Of a stretch of DNA of 64,000 nucleotides, positions 8,131 to 16,927 are shown piece after piece (within the stretch, counting starts at the first letter, position 1; every line of letters begins with the position of its first letter). This stretch comes from Variimorphobacter saccharofermentans (GTDB taxonomy: Bacteria > Bacillota > Clostridia > Lachnospirales > Lachnospiraceae). Location: the NCBI RefSeq assembly GCF_014174405.1, contig NZ_JACEGA010000001.1:928001-992000 (forward strand), read 5' to 3'. Both the position numbers and the translations under genes were made by a program. The notes under the pieces were generated by a model. It did not search any database. It was not told the DNA's origin and saw only the letters and a list, made by a program, of their open reading frames with translations.

Positions 8131-9159
8131 ATGAAAAAAATAGTTGCTTTATTGATCACAATTGCAATGGTATTTTCCATGGTAGCATGTGGTTCAAAGG
8201 GAGGAGACAGTCCTGCAAGCGGTGACAAATCCGCTAGCAAATCTGATGGGGCGAGCTCCGGTGATTTAATCGTAGTTGGTTTTTCCCAGGTTGGTGCAGA
8301 ATCCGATTGGCGTACAGCGAATACCGAATCCATGAAATCAACCTTTACCAAAGAGAACGGCTATGAGTTAATATTTGACGATGCACAGCAAAAACAAGAA
8401 AATCAGATTAAAGCAGTTCGTAACTTTATTCAACAGGATGTGGATTACATCGTAATCGCACCGGTTACAGAAACAGGTTGGGATACTGTATTACAAGAAG
8501 CAAAGGAAGCAGGAATTCCTGTTATTATCGTTGACCGTATGATCGACGTATCCGATGATAGCTTGTTTACAGCTTGGGTTGGATCTAACTTCCTTCAGGA
8601 AGGTTATGATGCAGTAAAATGGCTTGCTGAGTATCTAGAGAAAAATGGTAGAAAAGATGAACAGATCAATATCGTTACCTTACAGGGTACCATCGGTTCT
8701 TCCGCACAAATTGGACGTACTGACGGTTTTGCAGAGAAAATGGCAGCTTATCCTAACTGGACTATGTTAGAGAAGCAGACCGGTGAATTCACTCAGTCAA
8801 AAGGACAGGAAGTTATGGAATCCTTCTTAAAGTCCTATGATGACATTGACGTTGTAGTAGCTGAGAATGATAATATGGCATTTGGTGCAATTGATGCGAT
8901 TAAGGCAGCAGGTAAGACCTGTGGACCGAATGGAGATATTATCATCATATCCTTCGATGCTGTAGCAGCTGCATTTGATGCCATGATCGAGGGTACAATG
9001 AATGTTTCTATCGAGTGTAATCCTTTACACGGACCTCGTGTAGCTGAGATTATTAAGAAGTTAGAAGCAGGTCAGACAGTAGATAAGCTTCAGTATGTTG
9101 AAGAAGGTGTATTCCCCGCTGAAACAGCAGCAGAAATCAAACCAACACGTGCTTACTAA
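8131..9159 (+). CDS. ytfQ: Sugar ABC transporter substrate-binding lipoprotein, YtfQ-like
   Basis: 342 residues. The lipoprotein signal peptide has lipobox SMVAC with Cys20, then a Gly/Ser/Asp/Lys-rich linker and a type I periplasmic-binding fold (Peripla_BP_4). VVGFSQVGAESDWR, DDAQQKQENQIKAVRNF and VIVDRMIDV are hallmarks I associate with the galactofuranose-binding protein YtfQ rather than RbsB. It delivers a pentose or furanose sugar to the permeases encoded downstream. A GGAGG site lies upstream of the ATG. A terminator-like hairpin follows the stop, which would leave this gene expressed more strongly than the rest of the operon. Exact sugar (galactofuranose, arabinofuranose or xylose) cannot be read from sequence; xylB nearby favours a pentose. 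Confidence 0.85.
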   Translation: MKKIVALLITIAMVFSMVACGSKGGDSPASGDKSASKSDGASSGDLIVVGFSQVGAESDWRTANTESMKSTFTKENGYELIFDDAQQKQENQIKAVRNFIQQDVDYIVIAPVTETGWDTVLQEAKEAGIPVIIVDRMIDVSDDSLFTAWVGSNFLQEGYDAVKWLAEYLEKNGRKDEQINIVTLQGTIGSSAQIGRTDGFAEKMAAYPNWTMLEKQTGEFTQSKGQEVMESFLKSYDDIDVVVAENDNMAFGAIDAIKAAGKTCGPNGDIIIISFDAVAAAFDAMIEGTMNVSIECNPLHGPRVAEIIKKLEAGQTVDKLQYVEEGVFPAETAAEIKPTRAY

Positions 9160-9180
9160 TATTTAGGTAATAAAATGTAA

Positions 9181-9239
9181 TGGGTGTGACATATGGGGCT
9201 TAAGTGAGCAGGAATAAGCTCCCTGACACACCCATTTTA
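9181..9239 (+). terminator. Intra-operon hairpin (attenuating terminator) after ytfQ
   Basis: Outer stem TGGGTGTG/CACACCCA encloses an inner stem GGGGCTTA/TAAGCTCCC, followed by TTTTAT. It lies in the 145-bp gap between ytfQ and ytfR with no obvious new promoter, so partial read-through is the likely mode. Confidence 0.65.
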
Positions 9240-9304
9240 TATATAAAAATTGCTATTTAATTTTTATATAATCATAACCAGGTCAATGAAAGGATGGAGT
9301 CCAC

Positions 9305-10834
9305 ATGGATCAAAAGAATAAGGTCATATTAACAATGCGGCACATCAGCAAACATTTCCCCGGTGTGGTTGCCTTATCGGATGTAGACTTTACATTACGC
9401 GAAGGGGAAATCCATGCATTAATGGGTGAAAATGGAGCGGGAAAATCTACCCTGATCAAGGTACTTACAGGCGTAGAGGAGTTTGAAACGGGGGAAATAA
9501 GAGTAGGAGATAACCTTGAATCCATCATTAACCGGTCTCCTCATGAAGCACAGGAGAACGGAATCAGTACGGTATATCAGGAGGTCAATCTGTGTCCGAA
9601 CCTTACAGTTGCTGAAAATCTGTTTATCGGCCGTGAACCGATGAGATTTGGAATGATTGACTGGAAAACCATGAATAAAAAATCCAAAGAAATACTGCAG
9701 GAATTGGATATTGATATAGATGTTACGATAGCACTGGAGAATTACTCCATAGCAATTCAGCAAATGATAGCAATTGCCAGAGCAGTTGATATGTCAGCTA
9801 AGGTGCTTATACTGGATGAACCCACATCTTCCTTGGATGACAATGAGGTAGAGAAGCTGTTCCGGTTAATGAGACATTTGAAATCCAAAGGAGTTGGTAT
9901 CATATTTGTTACCCATTTCCTTGAACAGGTATATGAGGTATGTGACCGTATTACAGTACTCCGCAATGGAGCACTGGTAGGAGAGTACGAAATAGAGTCT
10001 CTTCCTAGGGTTCAGCTGGTTGCAAAGATGATGGGTAAGGATTTTGATGACTTGGCTACAATTAAAAAGCAGACCGATAATCAAGGAAAGAATACCGGAG
10101 AAGAACTAATTTCGGCAAGACAGCTTAGTCATACTGGTACAATTAAGCCTTTTGATCTTACGATTCATAAGGGAGAGGTAATAGGATTAACTGGGTTACT
10201 GGGAAGTGGTCGTTCCGAGCTTGCCAGGGCAATCTACGGTGCGGATAAGGCAGATTCCGGTGAGTTATTCATAAATGGTAAAAAAGTAATGATTAATGCA
10301 CCCATTGACGCAATGAGAGCGGGTATGGGATATCTGCCGGAGAACCGGAAGGAAGAAGGAATTATTGCGGATCTTTCTGTTAGGGAAAATATTATTATCG
10401 CTCTTCAGGCAAAACGGGGAATGTTCCGCCTGCTTAGTAAGAAGGAGCAGGAAGAATTTACGGATAAATATATTGATATTCTTAAAATAAAAACAGCGGA
10501 TCGTGAGGTTCCCGTAAAGCAGTTGAGCGGTGGTAATCAGCAAAAGGTAATTCTTGGACGATGGCTGTTAAATAACCCGGACTTTTTGATACTTGATGAG
10601 CCGACCAGAGGAATTGATGTCGGAACCAAGACAGAGATTCAAAAGCTTGTGGTTTCATTGGCTCAGGAGGGGATGTCCGTTATGTTTATCTCCTCAGAGA
10701 TAGAAGAAATGATCCGTACCTGTAGCAGGATGGCCGTACTCCGAGATGGATGCAAGGTCAATGAGCTTCATGAGGAGCAGCTGGATCAGGATAGTATAAT
10801 GAAGGCAATTGCGGGAGGTGCTGGAAATGAATAA
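9305..10834 (+). CDS. ytfR: Sugar ABC transporter ATPase, two ABC domains, YtfR-like
   Basis: 509 residues, the usual length for RbsA/MglA/YtfR proteins with tandem ABC domains. The first domain has Walker A GENGAGKSTL and Walker B VLILDEPTSSLD. The second has a Walker A-like TGLLGSGRSELAR (typically degenerate in this family), signature QLSGGNQQKV and Walker B FLILDEPTRGID. It energises uptake with the two permeases encoded next. The ATG follows GGATGGAG by about 6 bases. Its stop overlaps the start of the next gene (AATGAATAA), implying translational coupling. Confidence 0.88.
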   Translation: MDQKNKVILTMRHISKHFPGVVALSDVDFTLREGEIHALMGENGAGKSTLIKVLTGVEEFETGEIRVGDNLESIINRSPHEAQENGISTVYQEVNLCPNLTVAENLFIGREPMRFGMIDWKTMNKKSKEILQELDIDIDVTIALENYSIAIQQMIAIARAVDMSAKVLILDEPTSSLDDNEVEKLFRLMRHLKSKGVGIIFVTHFLEQVYEVCDRITVLRNGALVGEYEIESLPRVQLVAKMMGKDFDDLATIKKQTDNQGKNTGEELISARQLSHTGTIKPFDLTIHKGEVIGLTGLLGSGRSELARAIYGADKADSGELFINGKKVMINAPIDAMRAGMGYLPENRKEEGIIADLSVRENIIIALQAKRGMFRLLSKKEQEEFTDKYIDILKIKTADREVPVKQLSGGNQQKVILGRWLLNNPDFLILDEPTRGIDVGTKTEIQKLVVSLAQEGMSVMFISSEIEEMIRTCSRMAVLRDGCKVNELHEEQLDQDSIMKAIAGGAGNE

Positions 10835-11891
10835 GGCAAAGCATTTTATTAATAAAATCACCGGGTATCGATTGTTTCTCCCACTGCTTTGTTTGGCAAT
10901 CGTACTATTAATCAATGTGATTAAGACACCCAGTTTTTTTGAGATTACCATTAAAAACGGGGTATTCTATGGCTATATTGTTGATATTATTAACCGATCC
11001 AGTGAACTGGTAATACTGTCCATCGGTATGACACTGGTTGTAGCGGCTTCCGGAGGTACTGATATATCCGTAGGCGCAGTCAGCGCAGTAGCAGGTGCAA
11101 TAGCAATCTTTATCCTTGGAGGCGGTGAGACCAGTACGGACTTCTATCATGCTCCCTATATACTGGGCTTCATAGCAGCAATCATAGCAGGATGTGTATG
11201 CGGAGCCTGGAATGGTTTCCTGGTGGCGAAAATGAAGATACAGCCCATGGTTGCCACATTAATTCTATATACAGCAGGACGTGGTATAGCGCAATTGATC
11301 ACCGAGGGACAGATATTGTATCTTCGAGTAGATCATTTTAAACAGCTGGGAAGCTTTATACCGGGAATTCCTTTCCCAACCCCCGTATTTGTGGCGATCA
11401 TCTGTATCGCGTTAACCATGTTAATATTAAAAAAGACCGCACTTGGATTATACATTCAAACAGTAGGTATTAATGCAAAGGCTGCAAGACTGGTAGGCTT
11501 GAACTCTACGATGATTAAATTCCTTTCCTATACCTTCTGTGGTATTTGCTCTGGAATTGCCGGAATGATTATAACATCCCGTGTATATTCCATCGATGCC
11601 AATAATGCAGGACTTAATATTGAATTGGATGCAATCCTTGCGGTAGCGCTGGGTGGTAATAATCTGGGCGGAGGTAAATTCTCCTTACTCGGAAGTGTGA
11701 TTGGAGCTATTACGATACAGGCATTGACCACTACTTTATATGCGATGAAGGTATCGGCAGATCAATTATATGTATATAAAGCGATTGTCGTAATTCTGAT
11801 TGTAGCTCTGCAATCAACAGAGTTAAAAAGAATGTTACGTAACCTGAAAGCAAAGCTTACGGGAGTACAGGCTGGAAGGAAGGTGGCATAA
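10827..11891 (+). CDS. ytfT: Sugar ABC transporter permease, YtfT-like
   Basis: 354-residue inner-membrane permease of the BPD_transp_2 family with roughly 8-10 hydrophobic segments. The conserved motif GMTLVVAASGGTDISVGAV (the family's GGIDLSVG signature) lies near residue 70, and AARLVGLN, the coupling region, near 220. The ATG at 10827 sits inside the end of ytfR with GGGAGGTG upstream. The frame is open six codons further upstream, but that start would lie deeper in ytfR. It pairs with the following permease to form a heteromeric channel, as in YtfT-YjfF. Stop and next start share the sequence TAATG. Confidence 0.87.
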   Translation: MNKAKHFINKITGYRLFLPLLCLAIVLLINVIKTPSFFEITIKNGVFYGYIVDIINRSSELVILSIGMTLVVAASGGTDISVGAVSAVAGAIAIFILGGGETSTDFYHAPYILGFIAAIIAGCVCGAWNGFLVAKMKIQPMVATLILYTAGRGIAQLITEGQILYLRVDHFKQLGSFIPGIPFPTPVFVAIICIALTMLILKKTALGLYIQTVGINAKAARLVGLNSTMIKFLSYTFCGICSGIAGMIITSRVYSIDANNAGLNIELDAILAVALGGNNLGGGKFSLLGSVIGAITIQALTTTLYAMKVSADQLYVYKAIVVILIVALQSTELKRMLRNLKAKLTGVQAGRKVA

Positions 11892-12910
11892 TGAAAATAA
11901 AAGGGAAAAAGCTGGATGGAAATCAATTTCTTTTAGTCATAACCATTATTTTATTTGTGTTAATGTACATAGCCGGAATTATCGTATTTAAGGATAAGAA
12001 CTTTGGTAAATTACAGGTGTTTTTGAATCTGTTTATCAGCAATGCTGGTTTAATTGTAGCAGCAACTGGTATGACGATGGTCATTATTACAGGAGGAATT
12101 GATATATCAGTTGGTTCCGTAATTGCCATGACCTGCATGCTGTTAGCCTGGATGATGGAAATAAAGGGAATGGGAGCAGTACCAGCTCTTCTGATTGTAC
12201 TTGTAATCGGCTTAGTATATGGTTTAATTCAAGGCTGGCTGATAGCCTATCTAAAAATTCAGCCCTTCATTGTTACATTGGCTGGTTTGTTCTTTGCAAG
12301 AGGTATGACCGCTGTCATCAGTACAGATATGATTAGTATCAAAAATGAGACCTTCCTCAGTTGGGCAAATGCAAAAATATATTTTCCCTTTGGAGGAACC
12401 ATGAATCGAAAGGGAGTTATGGTATATCCCTATATCTATCCCAGTGTAATACTAGCATTGTTAATTCTGGTTCTGTTTTTTGTGATACTTAAATATTCAA
12501 AATTCGGTCGATCTGTCTATGCAGTCGGAGGAAATGAACAGTCAGCATTACTGATGGGTGTGAATATTCGCAGAACAAAGCTTAAGGTATATGCCATCAA
12601 TGGTATTCTCGGTACCTTTGCGGGATTTTTATTTGCATTAAATACCTGTGCTGGCTTCGTAGAACAGGCAAAGGGCTTTGAGATGGAGGCAATCGCTTCC
12701 TCTGTAATCGGTGGAGCACTATTAACCGGTGGTGTAGGTAATGTATTCGGAACCTTATTCGGTGTATTAATAAAAGGTACCATAGAGACCTTTATCACCT
12801 TCCAGGGAACATTGTCTTCCTGGTGGACGAAAATTACCATTGCGATATTGCTTGCATTTTTCATAATCCTTCAAAGCGTGTTAGCGTCGAAAAAGAGAAA
12901 TGTAAAATAA
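11891..12910 (+). CDS. yjfF: Sugar ABC transporter permease, YjfF-like
   Basis: 339-residue second permease of the same family, with multiple transmembrane segments, signature GMTMVIITGGIDISVGSVIAM near residue 58 and a cytoplasmic coupling stretch SALLMGVNIRRTKLKVYAING. The order binding protein, ATPase, permease, permease is the same as E. coli ytfQRT-yjfF and is the reason for the names here. Ribosome site AAGGAAGGTGG precedes the ATG. A palindromic terminator follows within a few bases of the stop. Confidence 0.86.
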   Translation: MKIKGKKLDGNQFLLVITIILFVLMYIAGIIVFKDKNFGKLQVFLNLFISNAGLIVAATGMTMVIITGGIDISVGSVIAMTCMLLAWMMEIKGMGAVPALLIVLVIGLVYGLIQGWLIAYLKIQPFIVTLAGLFFARGMTAVISTDMISIKNETFLSWANAKIYFPFGGTMNRKGVMVYPYIYPSVILALLILVLFFVILKYSKFGRSVYAVGGNEQSALLMGVNIRRTKLKVYAINGILGTFAGFLFALNTCAGFVEQAKGFEMEAIASSVIGGALLTGGVGNVFGTLFGVLIKGTIETFITFQGTLSSWWTKITIAILLAFFIILQSVLASKKRNVK

Positions 12911-12913
12911 ATC

Positions 12914-13005
12914 GGGCTGTGTAAAATGATGCATACTGGATGATGACTTACTTCACACATAGGGGGAGTAAGTCATTATTCTGCAAGTTGCATTTTAGCC
13001 CTTTT
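12914..13005 (+). terminator. Terminator of the transporter operon, derived from family B
   Basis: Stem GGGCT..TAAAATG..TGCA / TGCA..TTTTAGCCC, enclosing GATGACTTAC / GTAAGTCATTA, then CTTTTAT. The stretch TGACTTACTTCACACATAG closely resembles the end of family B repeats, so this looks like an internally deleted copy that now ends the transcript. Confidence 0.7.
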
Positions 13006-13114
13006 ATATCGTATTGGAATAAGGTGTCTAAAGTCTAATCCTTTTCTTGTTATATACTATGTCGAAATGATGGACAATGCGGATTCTTAAATAGAAAGAA
13101 ATGTAATTGTTTGC

Positions 13115-13143
13115 TTGACATAAATCCAGTGAATTGGTATATT
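13115..13143 (+). promoter_or_regulatory. SigmaA-type promoter of xylB
   Basis: TTGACA, 17-bp spacer, TATATT; a near-consensus promoter about 140 bp before xylB. The long leader between holds a dyad (ATGATAT ... ATATCAT, 13212-13233) and a short AAAGGGA/TCCCTTT hairpin near 13240, possible regulatory structures of unknown role. Nothing else is seen in the 375-bp gap beyond the terminator. Confidence 0.7.
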
Positions 13144-13284
13144 GATACTATATAGTTTATTCAATTAATCAATTAGAAGTGGCCTGTAAAATAAAATGAG
13201 TAGGTTAGGAAATGATATGAATAAGGATATCATCTCCTAAAAAGGGAGAATCCCTTTATAACAACTAAAAAAGGAGTAAAGATT

Positions 13285-14754
13285 ATGCTGTATATTGGTG
13301 TGGATTTAGGAACCTCTTCAGTAAAGCTTTTGCTGATGGATGAGGAAGGAAACATTAAAAGTATCGTAACTAGAGAATATGAACTGTATTTTCCGAAGCC
13401 GGGCTGGTCAGAGCAAAATCCGGAGGATTGGTATAGCGCATTAGTTGATGGAATAAGGGAATTAACCAAGGATTGCGATAAATCACAGTTTGATGGAATC
13501 AGTTTCAGTGGTCAGATGCATGGTATGGTTATTCTGGATGAGAAGGATCAGGTAATTCGTCCTGCTATTCTTTGGAATGATGGACGTACCCAGGCAGAAT
13601 GTGATTACTTAAACAATGAAATTGGAAGAGAAAAAATCTCATCCTATACGGCAAACATGGCGCTTACCGGTTTTACAGCACCAAAACTTTTATGGGTTAG
13701 AAAACATGAGCCTGATAATTTTGCTAAGATTAAGAAGGTTATGCTTCCGAAGGATTATATTGCATACAGATTGTCAGGAATTCATTGTACGGATGTATCC
13801 GATGCATCCGGTATGCTGCTATTTGATGTTAAGAATAAACGCTGGTCAAAAGAAATGCTGGATATCTGCGGACTGAAGGAAGAGCAGATGGCTAAGATAC
13901 ATGAGTCCTATCAGGTAGTAGGTACACTGAAGAAAGAAGTTGCACAGGAGCTTGGCTTACCGGAACAGGTAAAAGTAATTGCAGGTGGCGGAGATCAGGC
14001 GGTAGCAGCAGTTGGAACCGGAACCGTAGGCGAAGGTAAATGTAATGTTTCACTCGGAACCTCCGGTGTGGTATTTATCTCAACCAAGGAATTTGCTGTG
14101 GATAAGAATAATTCTCTTCATGCATTTGCTCATGCAGATGGAAAGTACCATTTTATGGGCGTTATGCTTAGTGCAGCAGCTTCTAACAAGTGGTGGATGG
14201 ATGAAATCATCGGAACCAAAGAATATGCAAAGGAACAACAGGATATTAAGACTCTGGGAGAGAATAATGTGTTCTTCCTGCCATACCTTATGGGAGAAAG
14301 AACTCCTCATAACAACCCGAATGCAAGAGGTACTTTTATCGGAATGACTATGGATACCACTCGTGCTGATATGACACAGGCTGTTTTGGAAGGTGTTGCA
14401 TTTGCACTCCGTGATTCCTTTGAGATCACCAAATCTCTTGGTGTGGACATTAGCCGAATTCGAATTAATGGCGGCGGTGCAAAGAGTCCGTTGTGGTGTA
14501 AGATCATCGCGAATGTGCTGAATGTAAAGGTGGATAAGATTAACTCCGAAGAAGGTCCTGCTTTCGGAGCAGCTATTTTAGCAGCTGTCGGATGTGGCAA
14601 ATATACTTCAGTGGAAGAGGCTACTTCCAAGTTAATCAAAGTGATTGAAACAACGGAGCAAGACCCTGAAATCGTTGCACGTTATAATAAGAAATATGAT
14701 ATCTTTAAGCAGTTATATCCTACATTGAAGGATATGTACGATAAAATGGTATAA
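13285..14754 (+). CDS. xylB: Xylulokinase
   Basis: 489-residue FGGY-family kinase that phosphorylates D-xylulose to xylulose 5-phosphate for the pentose phosphate pathway. It shows the phosphate-1 loop IGVDLGTSSVKLLLMD at the N-terminus, substrate-site motif FSGQMHGMV (the Gln-Met-His-Gly of xylulokinases), ILWNDGRTQ, GGGDQAVAAVGTG and the adenosine motif INGGGAKSPLW. Length matches the family (~490-500). AAAAAAGGAG lies 8 bases upstream of the ATG. It has its own near-consensus promoter and a strong terminator, so it is a separate transcription unit in the same pentose locus. xylA is not in this window. Confidence 0.93.
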   Translation: MLYIGVDLGTSSVKLLLMDEEGNIKSIVTREYELYFPKPGWSEQNPEDWYSALVDGIRELTKDCDKSQFDGISFSGQMHGMVILDEKDQVIRPAILWNDGRTQAECDYLNNEIGREKISSYTANMALTGFTAPKLLWVRKHEPDNFAKIKKVMLPKDYIAYRLSGIHCTDVSDASGMLLFDVKNKRWSKEMLDICGLKEEQMAKIHESYQVVGTLKKEVAQELGLPEQVKVIAGGGDQAVAAVGTGTVGEGKCNVSLGTSGVVFISTKEFAVDKNNSLHAFAHADGKYHFMGVMLSAAASNKWWMDEIIGTKEYAKEQQDIKTLGENNVFFLPYLMGERTPHNNPNARGTFIGMTMDTTRADMTQAVLEGVAFALRDSFEITKSLGVDISRIRINGGGAKSPLWCKIIANVLNVKVDKINSEEGPAFGAAILAAVGCGKYTSVEEATSKLIKVIETTEQDPEIVARYNKKYDIFKQLYPTLKDMYDKMV

Positions 14755-14822
14755 GCGGAGAATTGTTAATCTAATCAGGATTAATCGAAACTATGAATAA
14801 TAAAGAAGACGGGTTATAGAGT

Positions 14823-14884
14823 ATGCCGGTGTATTGTAAGATGTATTCCCATGGAATTCATACAATTACACCGGCATATTTCTT
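14823..14884 (+). terminator. Rho-independent terminator after xylB
   Basis: Stem ATGCCGGTGTAtTGTA / TACAATTACACCGGCAT, then ATTTCTT. The GCCGGTGTA/TACACCGGC core recurs in the purB terminator (30858). Confidence 0.8.
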
Positions 14885-14901
14885 ATGCAATTTCATTTCC
14901 A

Positions 14902-14930
14902 TTGATTACATATCTTATATATGATAGAAT
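14902..14930 (+). promoter_or_regulatory. SigmaA-type promoter of the methyltransferase-hslO pair
   Basis: TTGATT, 17-bp spacer, TAGAAT, 59 bp before the methyltransferase ATG. Confidence 0.5.
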
Positions 14931-14989
14931 GTTAAACGGTAAATAAATGCATAATATAATGAATATGGAATGGAAAGGAGCTGCGTATT

Positions 14990-15808
14990 ATGCAGCCATA
15001 TACCGGATTTGCATCTGTTTATGATATGTTTATGGATAATGTACCCTATGAAGAATGGGCTGAATATATTTGCGATTTATTACGACGCCATCAGATAAAC
15101 TCCGGTCTTGTTCTGGAGCTGGGTTGTGGTACTGGGAATTTAACCAGGCAATTGGCAGCGAAGGGATATGATATGATTGGGGTGGATAACTCAGAAGAGA
15201 TGCTTTCGATTGCCAGGGACAAAAGCGAGAACAGTGATGATAGTATCCTGTATCTATGTCAGGATATGAGAGAATTTGAGCTTTACGGGACAGTGTCTGC
15301 CGCAATCAGTGTCTGTGACAGTATGAATTATATCCTCACAGAGGAGGATCTGTTAAAGGTGTTCCGCCTAGTCAATAATTATCTTGATCCGAAGGGTATC
15401 TTTATCTTTGATTTAGATACCCAATATGCATATCAGGAGGTACTCGGAGATCATACCATAGCTGAGAACCGTGAGGAGGGAAGCTTTATCTGGGAGAATA
15501 CGTACTATGAGCAGGAAATGATAAATGAAGTCAATTTGACTTTATTCATTCCAGAGCAGGATGATTCCTTCCAGAGCGCAAAGATGAATAATGACAACGC
15601 TGGACTCTTTCGACGATATGAAGAGACCCACTATCGAAGAGCCTATACCATAGATACTATGAAACGATTGATCGAAGAGGCTGGTATGGAGTGGATAACA
15701 GTCTATGATGCTTATACAGTGGAAGAGCCTAAGGAAGATAGTGAACGTGTATATATTATAGCAAGAGAAAAATGGCAAGCAGATAAGTTATATGTAAATA
15801 AAGAATAA
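14990..15808 (+). CDS. Class I SAM-dependent methyltransferase
   Basis: 272-residue soluble enzyme with a Rossmann-type SAM fold: motif I VLELGCGTGNLTRQLA near residue 40, the acidic end of strand 2 in GVDNSEEML, DMREFELYG and ISVCDSMNYI. The C-terminal half carries the lid/substrate region (FRRYEETHYRRAYTIDTM). It resembles the Methyltransf_25/YodH-like group common in Clostridia; substrate unknown. Ribosome site AAAGGAG, 8 bases before the ATG. hslO follows 67 bp downstream, probably co-transcribed. Confidence 0.85.
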   Translation: MQPYTGFASVYDMFMDNVPYEEWAEYICDLLRRHQINSGLVLELGCGTGNLTRQLAAKGYDMIGVDNSEEMLSIARDKSENSDDSILYLCQDMREFELYGTVSAAISVCDSMNYILTEEDLLKVFRLVNNYLDPKGIFIFDLDTQYAYQEVLGDHTIAENREEGSFIWENTYYEQEMINEVNLTLFIPEQDDSFQSAKMNNDNAGLFRRYEETHYRRAYTIDTMKRLIEEAGMEWITVYDAYTVEEPKEDSERVYIIAREKWQADKLYVNKE

Positions 15809-15875
15809 TTCTTATGTGAATAATGATTAGGATATGAAAGAATAGGGTGTATTGTTTGACACCATGGAGGTAGGA

Positions 15876-16754
15876 ATGTCAGATTATATTGTTAGGGCAA
15901 CTGCTGCAGACAACCAGATTCGTGTCTTTGCAGCAACAACGAGGGAACTGGTGGAGTATGCCAGAAGCGTACATGACACAAGCCCGGTCGTAACAGCAGC
16001 ACTTGGAAGACTGTTGACCGCCGGTGCTATGATGGGAAGCATGATGAAGGGTGAGAAGGATATTCTGACTCTTCAGATTAAAGGTAGCGGACCAATTGAA
16101 GGATTAACCGTTACTGCTGATACAAAAGGAAATGTTAAAGGCTATGCATATCAGCCCCAGGTAATACTTCATGCGAATGATAAAGGAAAGCTTGATGTCG
16201 GAGGTGCTGTCGGAGCTGGGATGTTAAGTGTGATAAAGGATTTGGGCTTAAAGGAACCATATGTAGGACAAACCCATCTGGTATCCGGCGAGATTGCAGA
16301 GGACTTAACCTATTATTTTGCTGCCAGTGAACAGGTGCCCTCTGTAGTCGCACTGGGTGTTTTGATGAATAAAGACAATACGGTACGCCGGGCAGGAGGA
16401 TTTATCATACAGCTGATGCCCTTTGCCGAAGAACGGGTCATAGACGGTCTGGAGAAGAAAATTTCTGAGATCAGCAGTATTACGTCTTTATTGGATCAGG
16501 ATATGACACCGGAAATGATTTTAGAGTACATTTTATCTGATTTCGGCTTAGAAATCACGGATCGTATTCCGACTGCATTTTACTGTAACTGTACGAAGGA
16601 AAGAGTGGAGAAGGCCATTGTATCTATTGGAAAGAAAGACATTCAAGAAATGATAGATGACAATCAGCCCATTGAAGTAAACTGCCATTTCTGTAATCAG
16701 CATTATGAATTTACGATAGAAGAGCTAAAAGAAATCGTAAAGCGCAGCAGCTAG
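15876..16754 (+). CDS. hslO: Hsp33, redox-regulated chaperone
   Basis: 292-residue holdase chaperone activated by oxidation. The N-terminal core begins SDYIVRATAADNQIRVFAATTREL, a typical Hsp33 start. The C-terminal zinc redox switch has Cys237-x-Cys239 and Cys270-x-x-Cys273 (YCNCTKE ... NCHFCNQ), all four ligands present. The ATG at 15876 is chosen because GGAGG lies 5 bases upstream; a start eight codons earlier would put the ribosome site inside the gene. Disulfide formation unfolds the switch region and exposes a substrate site. Useful to an anaerobe meeting oxidants. Confidence 0.95.
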   Translation: MSDYIVRATAADNQIRVFAATTRELVEYARSVHDTSPVVTAALGRLLTAGAMMGSMMKGEKDILTLQIKGSGPIEGLTVTADTKGNVKGYAYQPQVILHANDKGKLDVGGAVGAGMLSVIKDLGLKEPYVGQTHLVSGEIAEDLTYYFAASEQVPSVVALGVLMNKDNTVRRAGGFIIQLMPFAEERVIDGLEKKISEISSITSLLDQDMTPEMILEYILSDFGLEITDRIPTAFYCNCTKERVEKAIVSIGKKDIQEMIDDNQPIEVNCHFCNQHYEFTIEELKEIVKRSS

Positions 16755-16787
16755 TAATATATTACAAAAAAATGATAAGGTAATACA

Positions 16788-16816
16788 TTGTCAGAAACCA
16801 GGAATAAGGATAAAAT
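16788..16816 (+). promoter_or_regulatory. SigmaA-type promoter of the GH94 gene
   Basis: TTGTCA, 17-bp spacer, TAAAAT, about 110 bp before the start codon. Confidence 0.55.
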
Positions 16817-16927
16817 GTTAAAGCTATAAGGAATTCGGACTTAATTGTCTGCATTCCATAAGTGCATTACTATGCAATATAACGCTGACACCCAATGCCG
16901 AGGTGCTTCAGTAGAATGGAGGGTTAT

